Origin: Deltaproteobacteria bacterium
GTDB lineage: Bacteria > Desulfobacterota > Dissulfuribacteria > Dissulfuribacterales > UBA3076
NCBI GenBank assembly: GCA_027004315.1
Contig: JALTHV010000401.1
Coordinates: 1 to 5,768 of the forward strand
Reading direction: 5' to 3'
DNA length: 5,768 bases
The translations under genes were made by a program, and so were the position numbers. Positions 1 to 5,739 of the stretch are shown one piece after another. Positions within the stretch are counted from its first letter, which is position 1; each line of letters starts with the position of its first letter. The notes below the pieces were generated by a model, which worked only from the letters and a program-made list of their open reading frames with translations, was not told where the DNA came from and did not search any database.

Positions 1-458
1 ATCCACAGGACTAAGGCCGCTGTTGCAAAGATATCTGGAAGTATATAGCTGATCAAACGACGTGTATCCTGGGCAAGAAAGGGACCCTGGGTCAGGTGAT
101 GATCCAGGACGACAATAGACGAGGCCTGCCCTATAAATCTCTGTGCATACATTCCTATCCTGGAGGGCTCATTGCAGTCCAAAACCACCAGCATAGTCTT
201 TTGGGGTAATGGATCTGGGACATCATTGACTATATACTCAGTACCCGGCAGAAATCGCAGCGTGTCTGGTACAGGCTCTTCTGTAAACAGCGTCACATCC
301 CTTCCTTCGTGCCTGAGTGCAAGGCCCAGGCCCAATAACGATCCTAAGGCATCTCCATCCGGCTTGATATGACAGGTCAAGAGAAAGCGATCGGCTGTAT
401 TAATGGCCTCTATAACGGCCTCCAGTGTCTCAGTGTCTCTGGATAAAGATTTTGCCAT
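1..458 (-). CDS. nrnA: NrnA-type DHH phosphoesterase (nanoRNase / pAp phosphatase), N-terminal part
   Basis: Only the first 152 codons are in the window; the reading frame is open through the left edge, so the 3' part (rest of the DHH domain and the DHHA1 substrate-binding domain) is missing because of the window limit, not truncation. Visible metal-binding motifs of the DHH family are HIKPDGDALGS at residues 30-40 (His30, Asp34, Asp36), LDCNEPSRIG at 93-102 (Asp94) and the signature Asp-His-His at 119-121. Known family members degrade 2-5 nt oligoribonucleotides to mononucleotides and dephosphorylate 3'-phosphoadenosine 5'-phosphate, in the cytosol with Mn2+. The ATG at 458 has a modest GGGA upstream and an in-frame TAA four codons before it; a TTG just after that stop is a less likely start. 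Position after rbfA matches the conserved cluster, but the 284-nt gap before it is unusually long and filled with repeats. Other DHH phosphoesterases such as RecJ are less likely on context and length of the motif spacing. Confidence 0.9.
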   Translation of the reverse strand, partial: MAKSLSRDTETLEAVIEAINTADRFLLTCHIKPDGDALGSLLGLGLALRHEGRDVTLFTEEPVPDTLRFLPGTEYIVNDVPDPLPQKTMLVVLDCNEPSRIGMYAQRFIGQASSIVVLDHHLTQGPFLAQDTRRLISYILPDIFATAALVLW

Positions 459-489
459 AGTTATTCCCAATTACTTACCATAATTGTCC

Positions 490-532
490 ACGTAATCGTT
501 TAGCCTATCAGGCGATGAGTGGGCAATTACGT
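490..532 (-). other. small nested inverted repeats in the nrnA leader
   Basis: Within the leader upstream of nrnA, ATTACGT at 526-532 can pair with ACGTAAT at 490-496, and between them GCCT (503-506) can pair with AGGC (510-513) around a 3-nt loop. In the operon transcript this would give two nested short helices about 30 nt upstream of the nrnA start. No known riboswitch or protein-binding leader is recognised. The arms are short enough that chance is a real possibility. Confidence 0.25.
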
Positions 533-547
533 AACTCCTCAATAAGT
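531..547 (+). repeat. intergenic repeat motif, copy 1
   Basis: GTAACTCCTCAATAAGT matches the window-wide motif GTAACTTCTCAATAAGT at 16 of 17 positions. It lies on the left of the large palindrome (568-684), in the same orientation as copy 2 on its right (15 of 17 shared). The two together look like direct repeats bracketing the palindrome. It lies wholly in the rbfA-nrnA gap. Confidence 0.6.
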
Positions 548-567
548 TTTGGCCTAACCGTTTATGT

Positions 568-684
568 CCCCGGCCAGCGAAGGCTTTTTGAGGGGTTTCA
601 GTGCGGATTAATAGGCAGAGTGCCCTGATCTTGTGCATCAAGCGATGCTCCTGAAACCCCTCAAAAAGCCTTCGCTGGCCGGGG
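568..684. repeat. perfect 34-bp inverted repeat with 49-nt spacer
   Basis: Bases 568-601 are the exact reverse complement of 651-684 (34 of 34, about 62% G+C), around spacer 602-650. The spacer contains its own short hairpin, GCATC (635-639) with GATGC (644-648). Outside the main arms, TTTTGG..TAACCG (547-560) roughly pairs with CGGTTA.CCAAAA (696-708), so the symmetry continues in degraded form. The transcript would form a very stable stem-loop, and the DNA could extrude a cruciform. No T-run follows the stem on either strand, so it is not a standard intrinsic terminator. No transposase is nearby. It may be a non-autonomous mobile or REP/BIME-like repeat, or an RNA-processing or stabilising structure between rbfA and nrnA. 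Its existence is directly visible; its nature is unknown. Confidence 0.93.
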
Positions 685-712
685 GGAAATGTGATCGGTT
701 ACCCAAAATGAT

Positions 713-732
713 GTAAGTTCTCAATAAGTCCT
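713..732 (+). repeat. intergenic repeat motif, copy 2
   Basis: GTAAGTTCTCAATAAGTCCT differs at one of 20 positions from the inverted copy at 1212-1231. It ends 10 bases outside the rbfA stop codon. Together with copy 3 it brackets rbfA as an inverted pair, and together with copy 1 it brackets the large palindrome as a direct pair. Confidence 0.65.
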
Positions 733-742
733 CAGGCCATCT

Positions 743-1087
743 CTATATCTTGGCAAGAAGTCTCTCTATCTTCTCCTGCTCATCCAGACTTCGGTCCAGC
801 TCAAAGTGGATTTCAGGTACCCATCTGAGACCAAGACGCTGCCCCAATGTATGCCGGATAAAGCCCTTGGCACTATTTAGTCCTTCCATCACGGATCCCT
901 GCTCAGCGCTATCCCCAAAGACCGAGACAAAAAAAACTGCCTGACGGAGATCATCTGAGACCTTTACCTCTATCACTGTCACTAACCCATGTACCCTCGG
1001 ATCCTTTATCTCGCTGAGCAACATATGGGCTATTTCCTCTTTGAGAAGATCCGCTATGCGCCTAGAACGGGCAAACCCATGTGCCAT
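743..1087 (-). CDS. rbfA: 30S ribosome-binding factor RbfA
   Basis: This 114-residue protein has the length and pattern of RbfA, a single KH-type domain protein that binds immature 30S subunits and helps process and fold the 16S rRNA 5' region, important at low temperature. Visible family features are the N-terminal helix RSRRIADLLKEEIA (8-21), the KDPRV segment (28-32) leading into the first strand, and the interrupted KH helix LNSAKGFIRHTLGQRL (70-85) with its Ala-x-Gly kink, followed by the strand WVPEIHFELDRS (89-100). The ATG at 1087 is chosen because GAGGA (1100-1096) lies 8 nt upstream. The frame could open at a TTG at 1102, but that codon overlaps the ribosome-binding site and adds five residues atypical of the family. 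It lies 188 nt downstream of ylxP, and both flanking gaps carry repeats. Confidence 0.96.
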   Translation of the reverse strand: MAHGFARSRRIADLLKEEIAHMLLSEIKDPRVHGLVTVIEVKVSDDLRQAVFFVSVFGDSAEQGSVMEGLNSAKGFIRHTLGQRLGLRWVPEIHFELDRSLDEQEKIERLLAKI

Positions 1088-1095
1088 GATACTAT

Positions 1096-1100
1096 TCCTC
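1096..1100 (-). promoter_or_regulatory. ribosome binding site of rbfA
   Basis: GAGGA on the minus strand with 8 nt to the ATG at 1087. It settles the start in favour of 1087 over the in-frame TTG at 1102. Confidence 0.8.
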
Positions 1101-1154
1101 AATAATAAGGACCTAAGGACGCCGACAATTTATCCAGAGGTATATCTCTCTTTG

Positions 1155-1197
1155 CCACCTCCCCCTGCCCTGGGGGGAGAGGGTCTGAGTGAGGTGG
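1155..1197. repeat. REP-like C/G-rich palindromic element
   Basis: CCACCTC (1155-1161) is the exact reverse complement of GAGGTGG (1191-1197). Inside this, CTCCCCC (1159-1165) pairs exactly with GGGGGAG (1173-1179) around a 7-nt loop. The two pairings share three bases, so they compete. The composition, a C-run and G-run hairpin followed by GAGGGTCTGAGTGAGG, resembles the widely scattered 'CCCTCACCC...CCCTCTCCC...GGGAGAGGG' intergenic repeats known from many bacterial genomes. It lies in the ylxP-rbfA gap. It lacks a following T-run in the operon direction, so it is not called a terminator; it could stabilise upstream RNA or modulate rbfA expression. Confidence 0.6.
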
Positions 1198-1211
1198 AAC
1201 GCTATATTGCC

Positions 1212-1231
1212 AGGACTTATTGAGAAGTTAC
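1212..1231 (-). repeat. intergenic repeat motif, copy 3 (inverted)
   Basis: Read on the minus strand, this is GTAACTTCTCAATAAGTCCT. It matches copy 2 (713-732) at 19 of 20 positions and copy 1 (531-547) at 16 of 17. It sits next to the REP-like hairpin, 44 bases downstream of ylxP in the operon direction. On the plus strand it is followed by eight T residues (1235-1242), but there is no gene upstream on that strand for a terminator to serve. Confidence 0.65.
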
Positions 1232-1275
1232 CTCTTTTTTTTAAATTCAAAATTCAAGATAGTCTCTAACAGATA

Positions 1276-1569
1276 CTATTTACCCATGTGTATAATCTCA
1301 ATATCTGTCTCAACTACCTCTACCAGGCAGGTCCTTTCTATAAAATCCAAGAGCTTGTCCAGGACGGAATTGATTACCGGCTGGCTATTTCCTACGACAG
1401 ACATCCCTATCTCTGCACGTTGCCACACATCATGTAAATCTGTCTCTGATATGGCCACATTAAAATGACTGGTCACCCGCCCAATCAGGCCCTTTAGCAC
1501 CCGTCGTTTCCCTTTTAACGAGTGGTTTTCAGGTAGCCTAAGCCTGAGTCTGGCTATCCCCACGACCAT
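1276..1569 (-). CDS. ylxP: YlxP-like DUF503 family protein
   Basis: A 97-residue protein matching the DUF503/YlxP family in length and motif order: MVVGIARLRLRLPENHSLKGKR opens it in two stretches (hydrophobic strand 1-11, then the hallmark LPENHSLKGKR at 12-22), followed by FNVAISETDLHDVWQRAEIG (36-55) and a C-terminal helix/strand LDKLLDFIE (70-78) and EVVETDIEII. The family is a small ferredoxin-like fold protein commonly encoded beside infB and rbfA; its biochemical role is not settled, though its location suggests ribosome biogenesis or RNA metabolism. The ATG at 1569 is preferred over a TTG at 1596 because GGAG (1582-1579) lies 9 nt upstream and the family starts at this MVVG. It overlaps the infB 3' end by 32 nt in a different frame, implying translational coupling. 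Confidence 0.93.
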   Translation of the reverse strand: MVVGIARLRLRLPENHSLKGKRRVLKGLIGRVTSHFNVAISETDLHDVWQRAEIGMSVVGNSQPVINSVLDKLLDFIERTCLVEVVETDIEIIHMGK

Positions 1570-4246
1570 TGTTAGATTCTCCAAGGACCGGGGCAACCTC
1601 TTCCATTAGATAGGTCTCTATTATGTCCCCTAGCTTGATGTCATTGAATTTTTTGAGGCCGATCCCACATTCATACCCGGCCTGGACCTCTTTTGCATCT
1701 TCCTTGAAACGATGAAGAGATGCTATACTACCTGTGTAGATCACCACATTATCTCTCAAGAGCCTGGCCAGGGCATTTCTCTGGACTATGCCCTCCACTA
1801 CATAGCTTCCTGCCACAGTACCGACCTTGGCAATATGAAAGACATCCCGCACCTCAGCGCGTCCCAGAATCTTCTCATTATAGACAGGCTCCAACATCCC
1901 GATCATGGCACTCTTGATCTCTTCTATGGCATGGTAGATGACATCGTAATAGCGGATCTCTACCTGTTCCTGCTCGGCCAAGGCCTTTGCCTGTGGGCTG
2001 GGCTTTACATTGAAGCCTATAATGATGGCATCCGAGGCAGATGCCAGCAGGACATCGGATTCAGTAATGGATCCTATGCCGGTCCTGACTATATTCAACT
2101 TGACCGTCTGGGTACTGAGCTTGAGCAGGGCCTCTGAAAGGGCCTCTATAGAACCCTGTACATCGGTCTTGAGCACCACATTGAGCCCCTTTAACTCCTC
2201 CTCCTGAAGTTTATCAAAGACATTCTCCAGACTTACCCTGCCACTCCTGGCCAACTCGAGTTCTCTGGCCTTATGCTGGCGATATTCAGCCACCTCTCTG
2301 GCCTTTTTATCATCAGACAACACACTGAATTCATTACCTGCCTCCGGTACACCAGATAGACCCTGGACTTCTACAGGCATGGAGGGACCAGCGGCCTTTA
2401 TTGCCCTGCCCTTATCATCGAACATGGCCCTTACCTTCCCATGGTATATTCCACAGACCAGGGCATCACCTATACGCAAGGTCCCTTCTGCAACCAGCAG
2501 CGTGGCCACAGGACCACAACCCTTGTCGAGCTTCGCCTCTACCACATGACCCCTGGCAGGCCGATTGGGATCTGCCTTGAGTTCCAGGACCTCGGCCTGG
2601 AGAGCCATCATCTCAAGCAGATCCTCTATCCCTATCCTCTTCTTGGCAGAGATATTGATACAGATGGTGTCTCCACCCCAGTCCTCTGGAACCAGTCCCT
2701 CTTTAGCAAGTTCTCTCTTTACCCTCTCTGGATCTGCCCCTGGTTTGTCAATCTTGTTGATTGCCACGATGATAGGGACCCCGGCTGCCCGTGCATGATC
2801 TATGGCCTCACGGGTCTGGGCCATTACGCCGTCATCGGCCGCAACCAGCAAGATCACGATGTCAGTAATCTTGGCCCCACGCGCCCTCATGGCGGTAAAT
2901 GCCTCATGGCCAGGGGTGTCCAGAAAGACCACTTCCTGGCCGGAAGAAAGGGTAACATGATATGCGCCTATACGCTGGGTAATGCCTCCAGCCTCTCTGG
3001 AGGCCACATCTGCCTTGCGAATTGCATCCAGGAGCGTAGTCTTTCCATGATCCACGTGGCCCATAACCGTGACCACGGGAGGCCTGATGACAGGTTTTCC
3101 TCCCCCGGCCTCTTCTATATGGACCATATCCTCGGCTACGGCCTTCTTTTCCAGCTCATACCCAAACTGGGATGCCACAATACTGGCTACATCGTAGTCA
3201 ATAGACTGATTGGCTGTAGCCATTATACCCAAGTCCATGAGATTCAATATGACTTCCCCTACCTTGACACCCATCCGTTTGGCAAGCTCCATTACCTGAA
3301 TAGTTTCATAAATGGCAAACTTGCGCTTGATGGCCTTAGACGGTGTCGCAACAAATTTAGGTGGGGCCTCTTTCTCTGCCTTTTTCTGCGATGACTTACT
3401 ATATGGCTTGGTGCCCTTCGTCCTCCTAGGTAATCTATCTGTATAGTCCTGCTTCTCCTTTTGCTTGAGAGTAACGCGACGCCTCTTGGAAGGCCCCTCC
3501 AGTTCTGATATCTGGACTACTCTCTTGCCCTTCTTTCTCTTTTTCCTTTTAGGGGCTGCAGAGATATCGACTGGAGAGGGAGGGATCTCTTGGGGGGACT
3601 TGGCAATACGGCCAGGGCGTGGAGGTCTGAAAGTAGGACCCTTAGTAGTCCTGCTTTTCAGTTGGGAGATATCTATCCTGGGGCGGTCAAGGATCTTTAC
3701 AAAACTCTTTGGGCGAGCGACTTCTGGCTTAGCTGGTATTTGAGGCCCTTCTGCTATTTTTTTTGTAACAGCAGTCTCTGGAGTCTTCTCCGGCTGAGGT
3801 TCTGTTATTGCCTGTTTGTGTTCTACTTCCTGAGTCGGGGCCTCTTTCTTGGGCTCTGTATCTTTCTCTTCTTCCTGGGCTGGGACAACCTCTTCAACAG
3901 TTTCCGTCTCTATCCCGGCTGCCTCCTGCGGCTTGACTACACTTATCTCAGGCGGCTTTTCAATAGGGACCTCTTCCTCAGGCTGAGGCACCTTTGGATG
4001 CACGATCTTTTTGAGATGAATTACCCGGTGCCTCCGGCGTACCACAGTCTTTACCTTGGGTTCTTGTTCTGTTGCCTCTCTGTCTAGCTCTCCCTTGAGC
4101 CTGCGGCGGACATCCTGGGCTTCATATTCTTCTAAGGTACTCATGTAGTTTTTGATATTGTAGCCAATTTTTTTGATCTTGGCCGCCATTTCTTTGCTGG
4201 CTATCCCAAATTCTTTGGCCAACTCATGGACTCTGATCTTAGCCAT
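1538..4246 (-). CDS. infB: translation initiation factor IF-2
   Basis: A 902-residue GTPase that brings fMet-tRNA to the 30S subunit and promotes subunit joining. Domains in order: IF2_N at about 1-50; a long low-complexity linker, acidic/Pro-rich at roughly 85-180 and strongly basic at 230-300 (e.g. KRKKRKKGKR 233-242); a second IF2_N at about 311-365; the G domain with G1 GHVDHGKT (396-403), G2 GGITQRIGAYHV (420-431), G3 DTPGHEAF (443-450), G4 NKID (497-500) and G5 SAK (533-535); an EF-Tu-like domain II at about 560-650; domain III at about 680-785; and the fMet-tRNA-binding C2 domain at about 790-885. All GTPase motifs are intact. The length is typical of proteobacterial IF2 with an extended N-terminus. 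The ATG at 4246 gives the family start MAKIRVHELAKE; AGGA directly abuts it, and a GGGGG lies 12 nt upstream, so the ribosome site is unusual. The last 16 residues (SNNGRGDSQTQA at the end) extend past the usual end and overlap ylxP. Confidence 0.98.
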   Translation of the reverse strand: MAKIRVHELAKEFGIASKEMAAKIKKIGYNIKNYMSTLEEYEAQDVRRRLKGELDREATEQEPKVKTVVRRRHRVIHLKKIVHPKVPQPEEEVPIEKPPEISVVKPQEAAGIETETVEEVVPAQEEEKDTEPKKEAPTQEVEHKQAITEPQPEKTPETAVTKKIAEGPQIPAKPEVARPKSFVKILDRPRIDISQLKSRTTKGPTFRPPRPGRIAKSPQEIPPSPVDISAAPKRKKRKKGKRVVQISELEGPSKRRRVTLKQKEKQDYTDRLPRRTKGTKPYSKSSQKKAEKEAPPKFVATPSKAIKRKFAIYETIQVMELAKRMGVKVGEVILNLMDLGIMATANQSIDYDVASIVASQFGYELEKKAVAEDMVHIEEAGGGKPVIRPPVVTVMGHVDHGKTTLLDAIRKADVASREAGGITQRIGAYHVTLSSGQEVVFLDTPGHEAFTAMRARGAKITDIVILLVAADDGVMAQTREAIDHARAAGVPIIVAINKIDKPGADPERVKRELAKEGLVPEDWGGDTICINISAKKRIGIEDLLEMMALQAEVLELKADPNRPARGHVVEAKLDKGCGPVATLLVAEGTLRIGDALVCGIYHGKVRAMFDDKGRAIKAAGPSMPVEVQGLSGVPEAGNEFSVLSDDKKAREVAEYRQHKARELELARSGRVSLENVFDKLQEEELKGLNVVLKTDVQGSIEALSEALLKLSTQTVKLNIVRTGIGSITESDVLLASASDAIIIGFNVKPSPQAKALAEQEQVEIRYYDVIYHAIEEIKSAMIGMLEPVYNEKILGRAEVRDVFHIAKVGTVAGSYVVEGIVQRNALARLLRDNVVIYTGSIASLHRFKEDAKEVQAGYECGIGLKKFNDIKLGDIIETYLMEEVAPVLGESNNGRGDSQTQA

Positions 4247-4285
4247 TCCTGTCTTTAACCCCCAGTAAGATAATCCTTTTTACTA

Positions 4286-4302
4286 AGGGCCTCTTAGGCC
4301 CT
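4286..4302. other. short perfect hairpin in the nusA-infB gap
   Basis: AGGGCCT (4286-4292) and AGGCCCT (4296-4302) are exact reverse complements around a 3-nt loop, giving a compact 7-bp G/C-rich stem about 40 nt before the infB start. No U-run follows in the operon direction, so termination is unlikely. It could be a processing or translational-control structure, or chance. Confidence 0.45.
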
Positions 4303-4380
4303 CACATACCATAGATCCAGAATTGAGCCATGTATATCTCCGCTAAATGCCTGATCCAGATACTTTTCTACTTCTGCCAT
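4294..4380 (-). CDS. possible 28-residue small ORF between nusA and infB
   Basis: The only candidate gene in the 197-nt nusA-infB gap. It reads ATG at 4380 to TAA at 4294-4296, starting MAEVEKYLDQAFSGD and ending LWYVRA. GAGGA (4385-4381) directly abuts the ATG with no spacer, as AGGA does at infB, and an in-frame TGA precedes it. I do not recognise the peptide. It does not resemble YlxR/DUF448, the usual product at this position, and is far shorter. It may be a real small protein, a leader ORF whose translation affects infB, a decayed remnant, or an accidental reading frame. The stop codon falls inside the 4286-4302 hairpin, so translation would disrupt that stem. Confidence 0.2.
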   Translation of the reverse strand: MAEVEKYLDQAFSGDIHGSILDLWYVRA

Positions 4381-4443
4381 TCCTCATACAGACTATAGAG
4401 AGTGAGCAATCAGCCTTAAGGCCCAAAGGACTCTTTTATCCCT

Positions 4444-5739
4444 TCAGTCTTTTTTTGGATCTCCATTTTTGTCTCCGCCATCTCCGCTGATATCTCCTTT
4501 TTCGACCGAGGCCTTGAGCTTCTTGGCCTCTTCTACCAATGAAGTTATCAACTCTGTGCCCAGATTCGTCTCCTGGGACAGTTTTTCAGGATCAACCTGG
4601 GCAAGGAGTTCAGCTGAAGTAGCCCCCAAGTCATAGATCTTGTCTGCCAGGTTTTCTGTCATGCTAGGCAGCTCTAACAGAGTACTATAATCAGGATCCT
4701 GATAGTGTGAGTAACGGGTCTCACTCCTTACATCTATCTTCCAACCCATAAGTCTGGCAGCCAGACGCACATTCTGTCCCTGACGTCCGATGGCAAGAGA
4801 GAGTTGATCGTCTGGTACAACGACCTCCAATACCTGATTGGCATCGTCTACTATGACCCTGGAACACTCGGCAGGGGCCAAGGCATTATAGACATACTTG
4901 GCCGGATCCGGGCTCCATGGAACTATATCTATTTTTTCACCCCTGAGCTCCTGGACTACCGCCTGGACCCTTGATCCACGCATACCTACACATGCCCCTA
5001 ATGGATCTACATCAGAGTCACTGGAACTTACGGCAATCTTGGATCTGCTCCCAGGCTCTCTGGCTATCCCCATGATCCGGACTATACCTTCAGAGATCTC
5101 TGGCACCTCTATCTCAAAGAGTTTGGCCAGAAAGTCCGGGTGGGTCCTGGATAATATGACTTGTGGCTCTCTTGGAGAATCTCTCACCTCGATGATGTAG
5201 GCACGAACCCTATCCCCGCGGCGATAGCTTTCGCTGGATATCTGTTCAGATGTGGGAAGTACAGCCTCTGTGCGTCCCAAATTGACTATCAAATTCCCGC
5301 GTCCATAGCGTTGAATAATGCCATCTATAACCTCACCTTCCCGATCTTTAAATTCTTCATAGATCAGTTTTCTCTCAGCAGTCTTCATCTTTTGGATGAT
5401 GACCTGTCTGGCCGACTGGGCTGCTATCCGGCCAAGGCTAGAGATGTCCATTTTGGTACCGATACAGTCTTCCAACTCACTGTCAGGATCCAATTTTTTG
5501 GCCTCTTCCAGAGATATCTCTATCTCCTTGTCATGGGCATCTGTTACTACTGTACGGTACTGGAATACCTCAATCTCGCCCTGTGCCTCATTGAATTTGA
5601 CTTCCAGATCAAGGCGGGCGCCATAGCGTTTTTTGACAGCCGATTTGACTGCTTCCTCAAGCGCAGCAACGAGGATATCACGGTCCAATCCCTTTTCTCT
5701 GCTCACCTGATCTATGATCATCTTGAGTTCTGAAACCAT
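4444..5739 (-). CDS. nusA: transcription termination/antitermination factor NusA
   Basis: A 431-residue cytosolic RNA polymerase-associated factor that modulates pausing, termination and antitermination. Domains in order: RNA polymerase-binding N-terminal domain (about 1-125, starting MVSELKMIIDQVSREKG); S1 RNA-binding domain (about 132-197, with GRTEAVLP at 155-162); KH1 (about 230-290, with VDPLGACVGMRG at 244-255 holding the GxxG loop GMRG); KH2 (about 302-340, QLSLAIGRQGQNVRLAARL with GRQG at 318-321); one helical AR/helix-hairpin-helix-like repeat (about 355-412); then a Gly/Asp/Lys tail. One rather than two C-terminal repeats distinguishes it from the E. coli protein. The ATG at 5739 fits the family start and has an in-frame TAA two codons upstream; the nearest AGGA-type site (5757-5753) is 13 nt away, which is long. 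It is probably led by rimP, just beyond the right edge. Confidence 0.98.
   Translation of the reverse strand: MVSELKMIIDQVSREKGLDRDILVAALEEAVKSAVKKRYGARLDLEVKFNEAQGEIEVFQYRTVVTDAHDKEIEISLEEAKKLDPDSELEDCIGTKMDISSLGRIAAQSARQVIIQKMKTAERKLIYEEFKDREGEVIDGIIQRYGRGNLIVNLGRTEAVLPTSEQISSESYRRGDRVRAYIIEVRDSPREPQVILSRTHPDFLAKLFEIEVPEISEGIVRIMGIAREPGSRSKIAVSSSDSDVDPLGACVGMRGSRVQAVVQELRGEKIDIVPWSPDPAKYVYNALAPAECSRVIVDDANQVLEVVVPDDQLSLAIGRQGQNVRLAARLMGWKIDVRSETRYSHYQDPDYSTLLELPSMTENLADKIYDLGATSAELLAQVDPEKLSQETNLGTELITSLVEEAKKLKASVEKGDISGDGGDKNGDPKKD

Noticed and set aside
172..372. A 66-codon plus-strand frame opposite nrnA.
   Set aside because: It overlaps the conserved DHH motifs on the opposite strand, and the product is a Ser/Gly/Thr-rich shadow translation.
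459..567. A sigma-70 promoter for nrnA in its leader (for example TTGCCC with a -10-like hexamer 17 nt on).
   Set aside because: The best -10 candidate matches the consensus at too few positions to be separated from chance.
568..684. The large palindrome as an intrinsic terminator.
   Set aside because: No T-run follows the stem on either strand, and the stem is much longer than normal terminators.
459..742. An insertion sequence or CRISPR repeat in the rbfA-nrnA gap.
   Set aside because: There is no transposase coding region, and the motif copies are too few and too irregularly spaced for a CRISPR array.
1191..1242. GAGGT...ACCTC followed by eight T residues as a plus-strand terminator.
   Set aside because: The stem is only 5 bp with a 34-nt loop, and there is no plus-strand gene upstream for it to end.
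1712..2137. Plus-strand frames of 141 and 65 codons opposite the infB 3' third.
   Set aside because: Antisense to the conserved IF2 domains III and C2, with no supporting signal.
2441..3394. A 317-codon open frame on the plus strand opposite infB.
   Set aside because: It lies wholly antisense to the conserved IF2 second N-terminal and G-domain coding region. Its product shows no recognisable domain, and its openness reflects the codon bias of the infB strand.
3590..4087. A 165-codon plus-strand frame rich in Leu/Phe/Cys that looks membrane-like.
   Set aside because: The hydrophobic look comes from reading the reverse of the Glu/Lys/Pro-rich IF2 linker (GAG/GAA/AAG become CTC/TTC/CTT). Not a real membrane protein.
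4413..4422. The 10-bp palindrome GCCTTAAGGC just after nusA.
   Set aside because: It has no loop, so it cannot form a normal hairpin, and a palindrome of this length is expected by chance fairly often.
5161..5733. A 190-codon plus-strand open frame opposite nusA.
   Set aside because: It is fully antisense to the N-terminal, S1 and KH1 parts of a clear NusA, and its product has no recognisable motif. A shadow frame.
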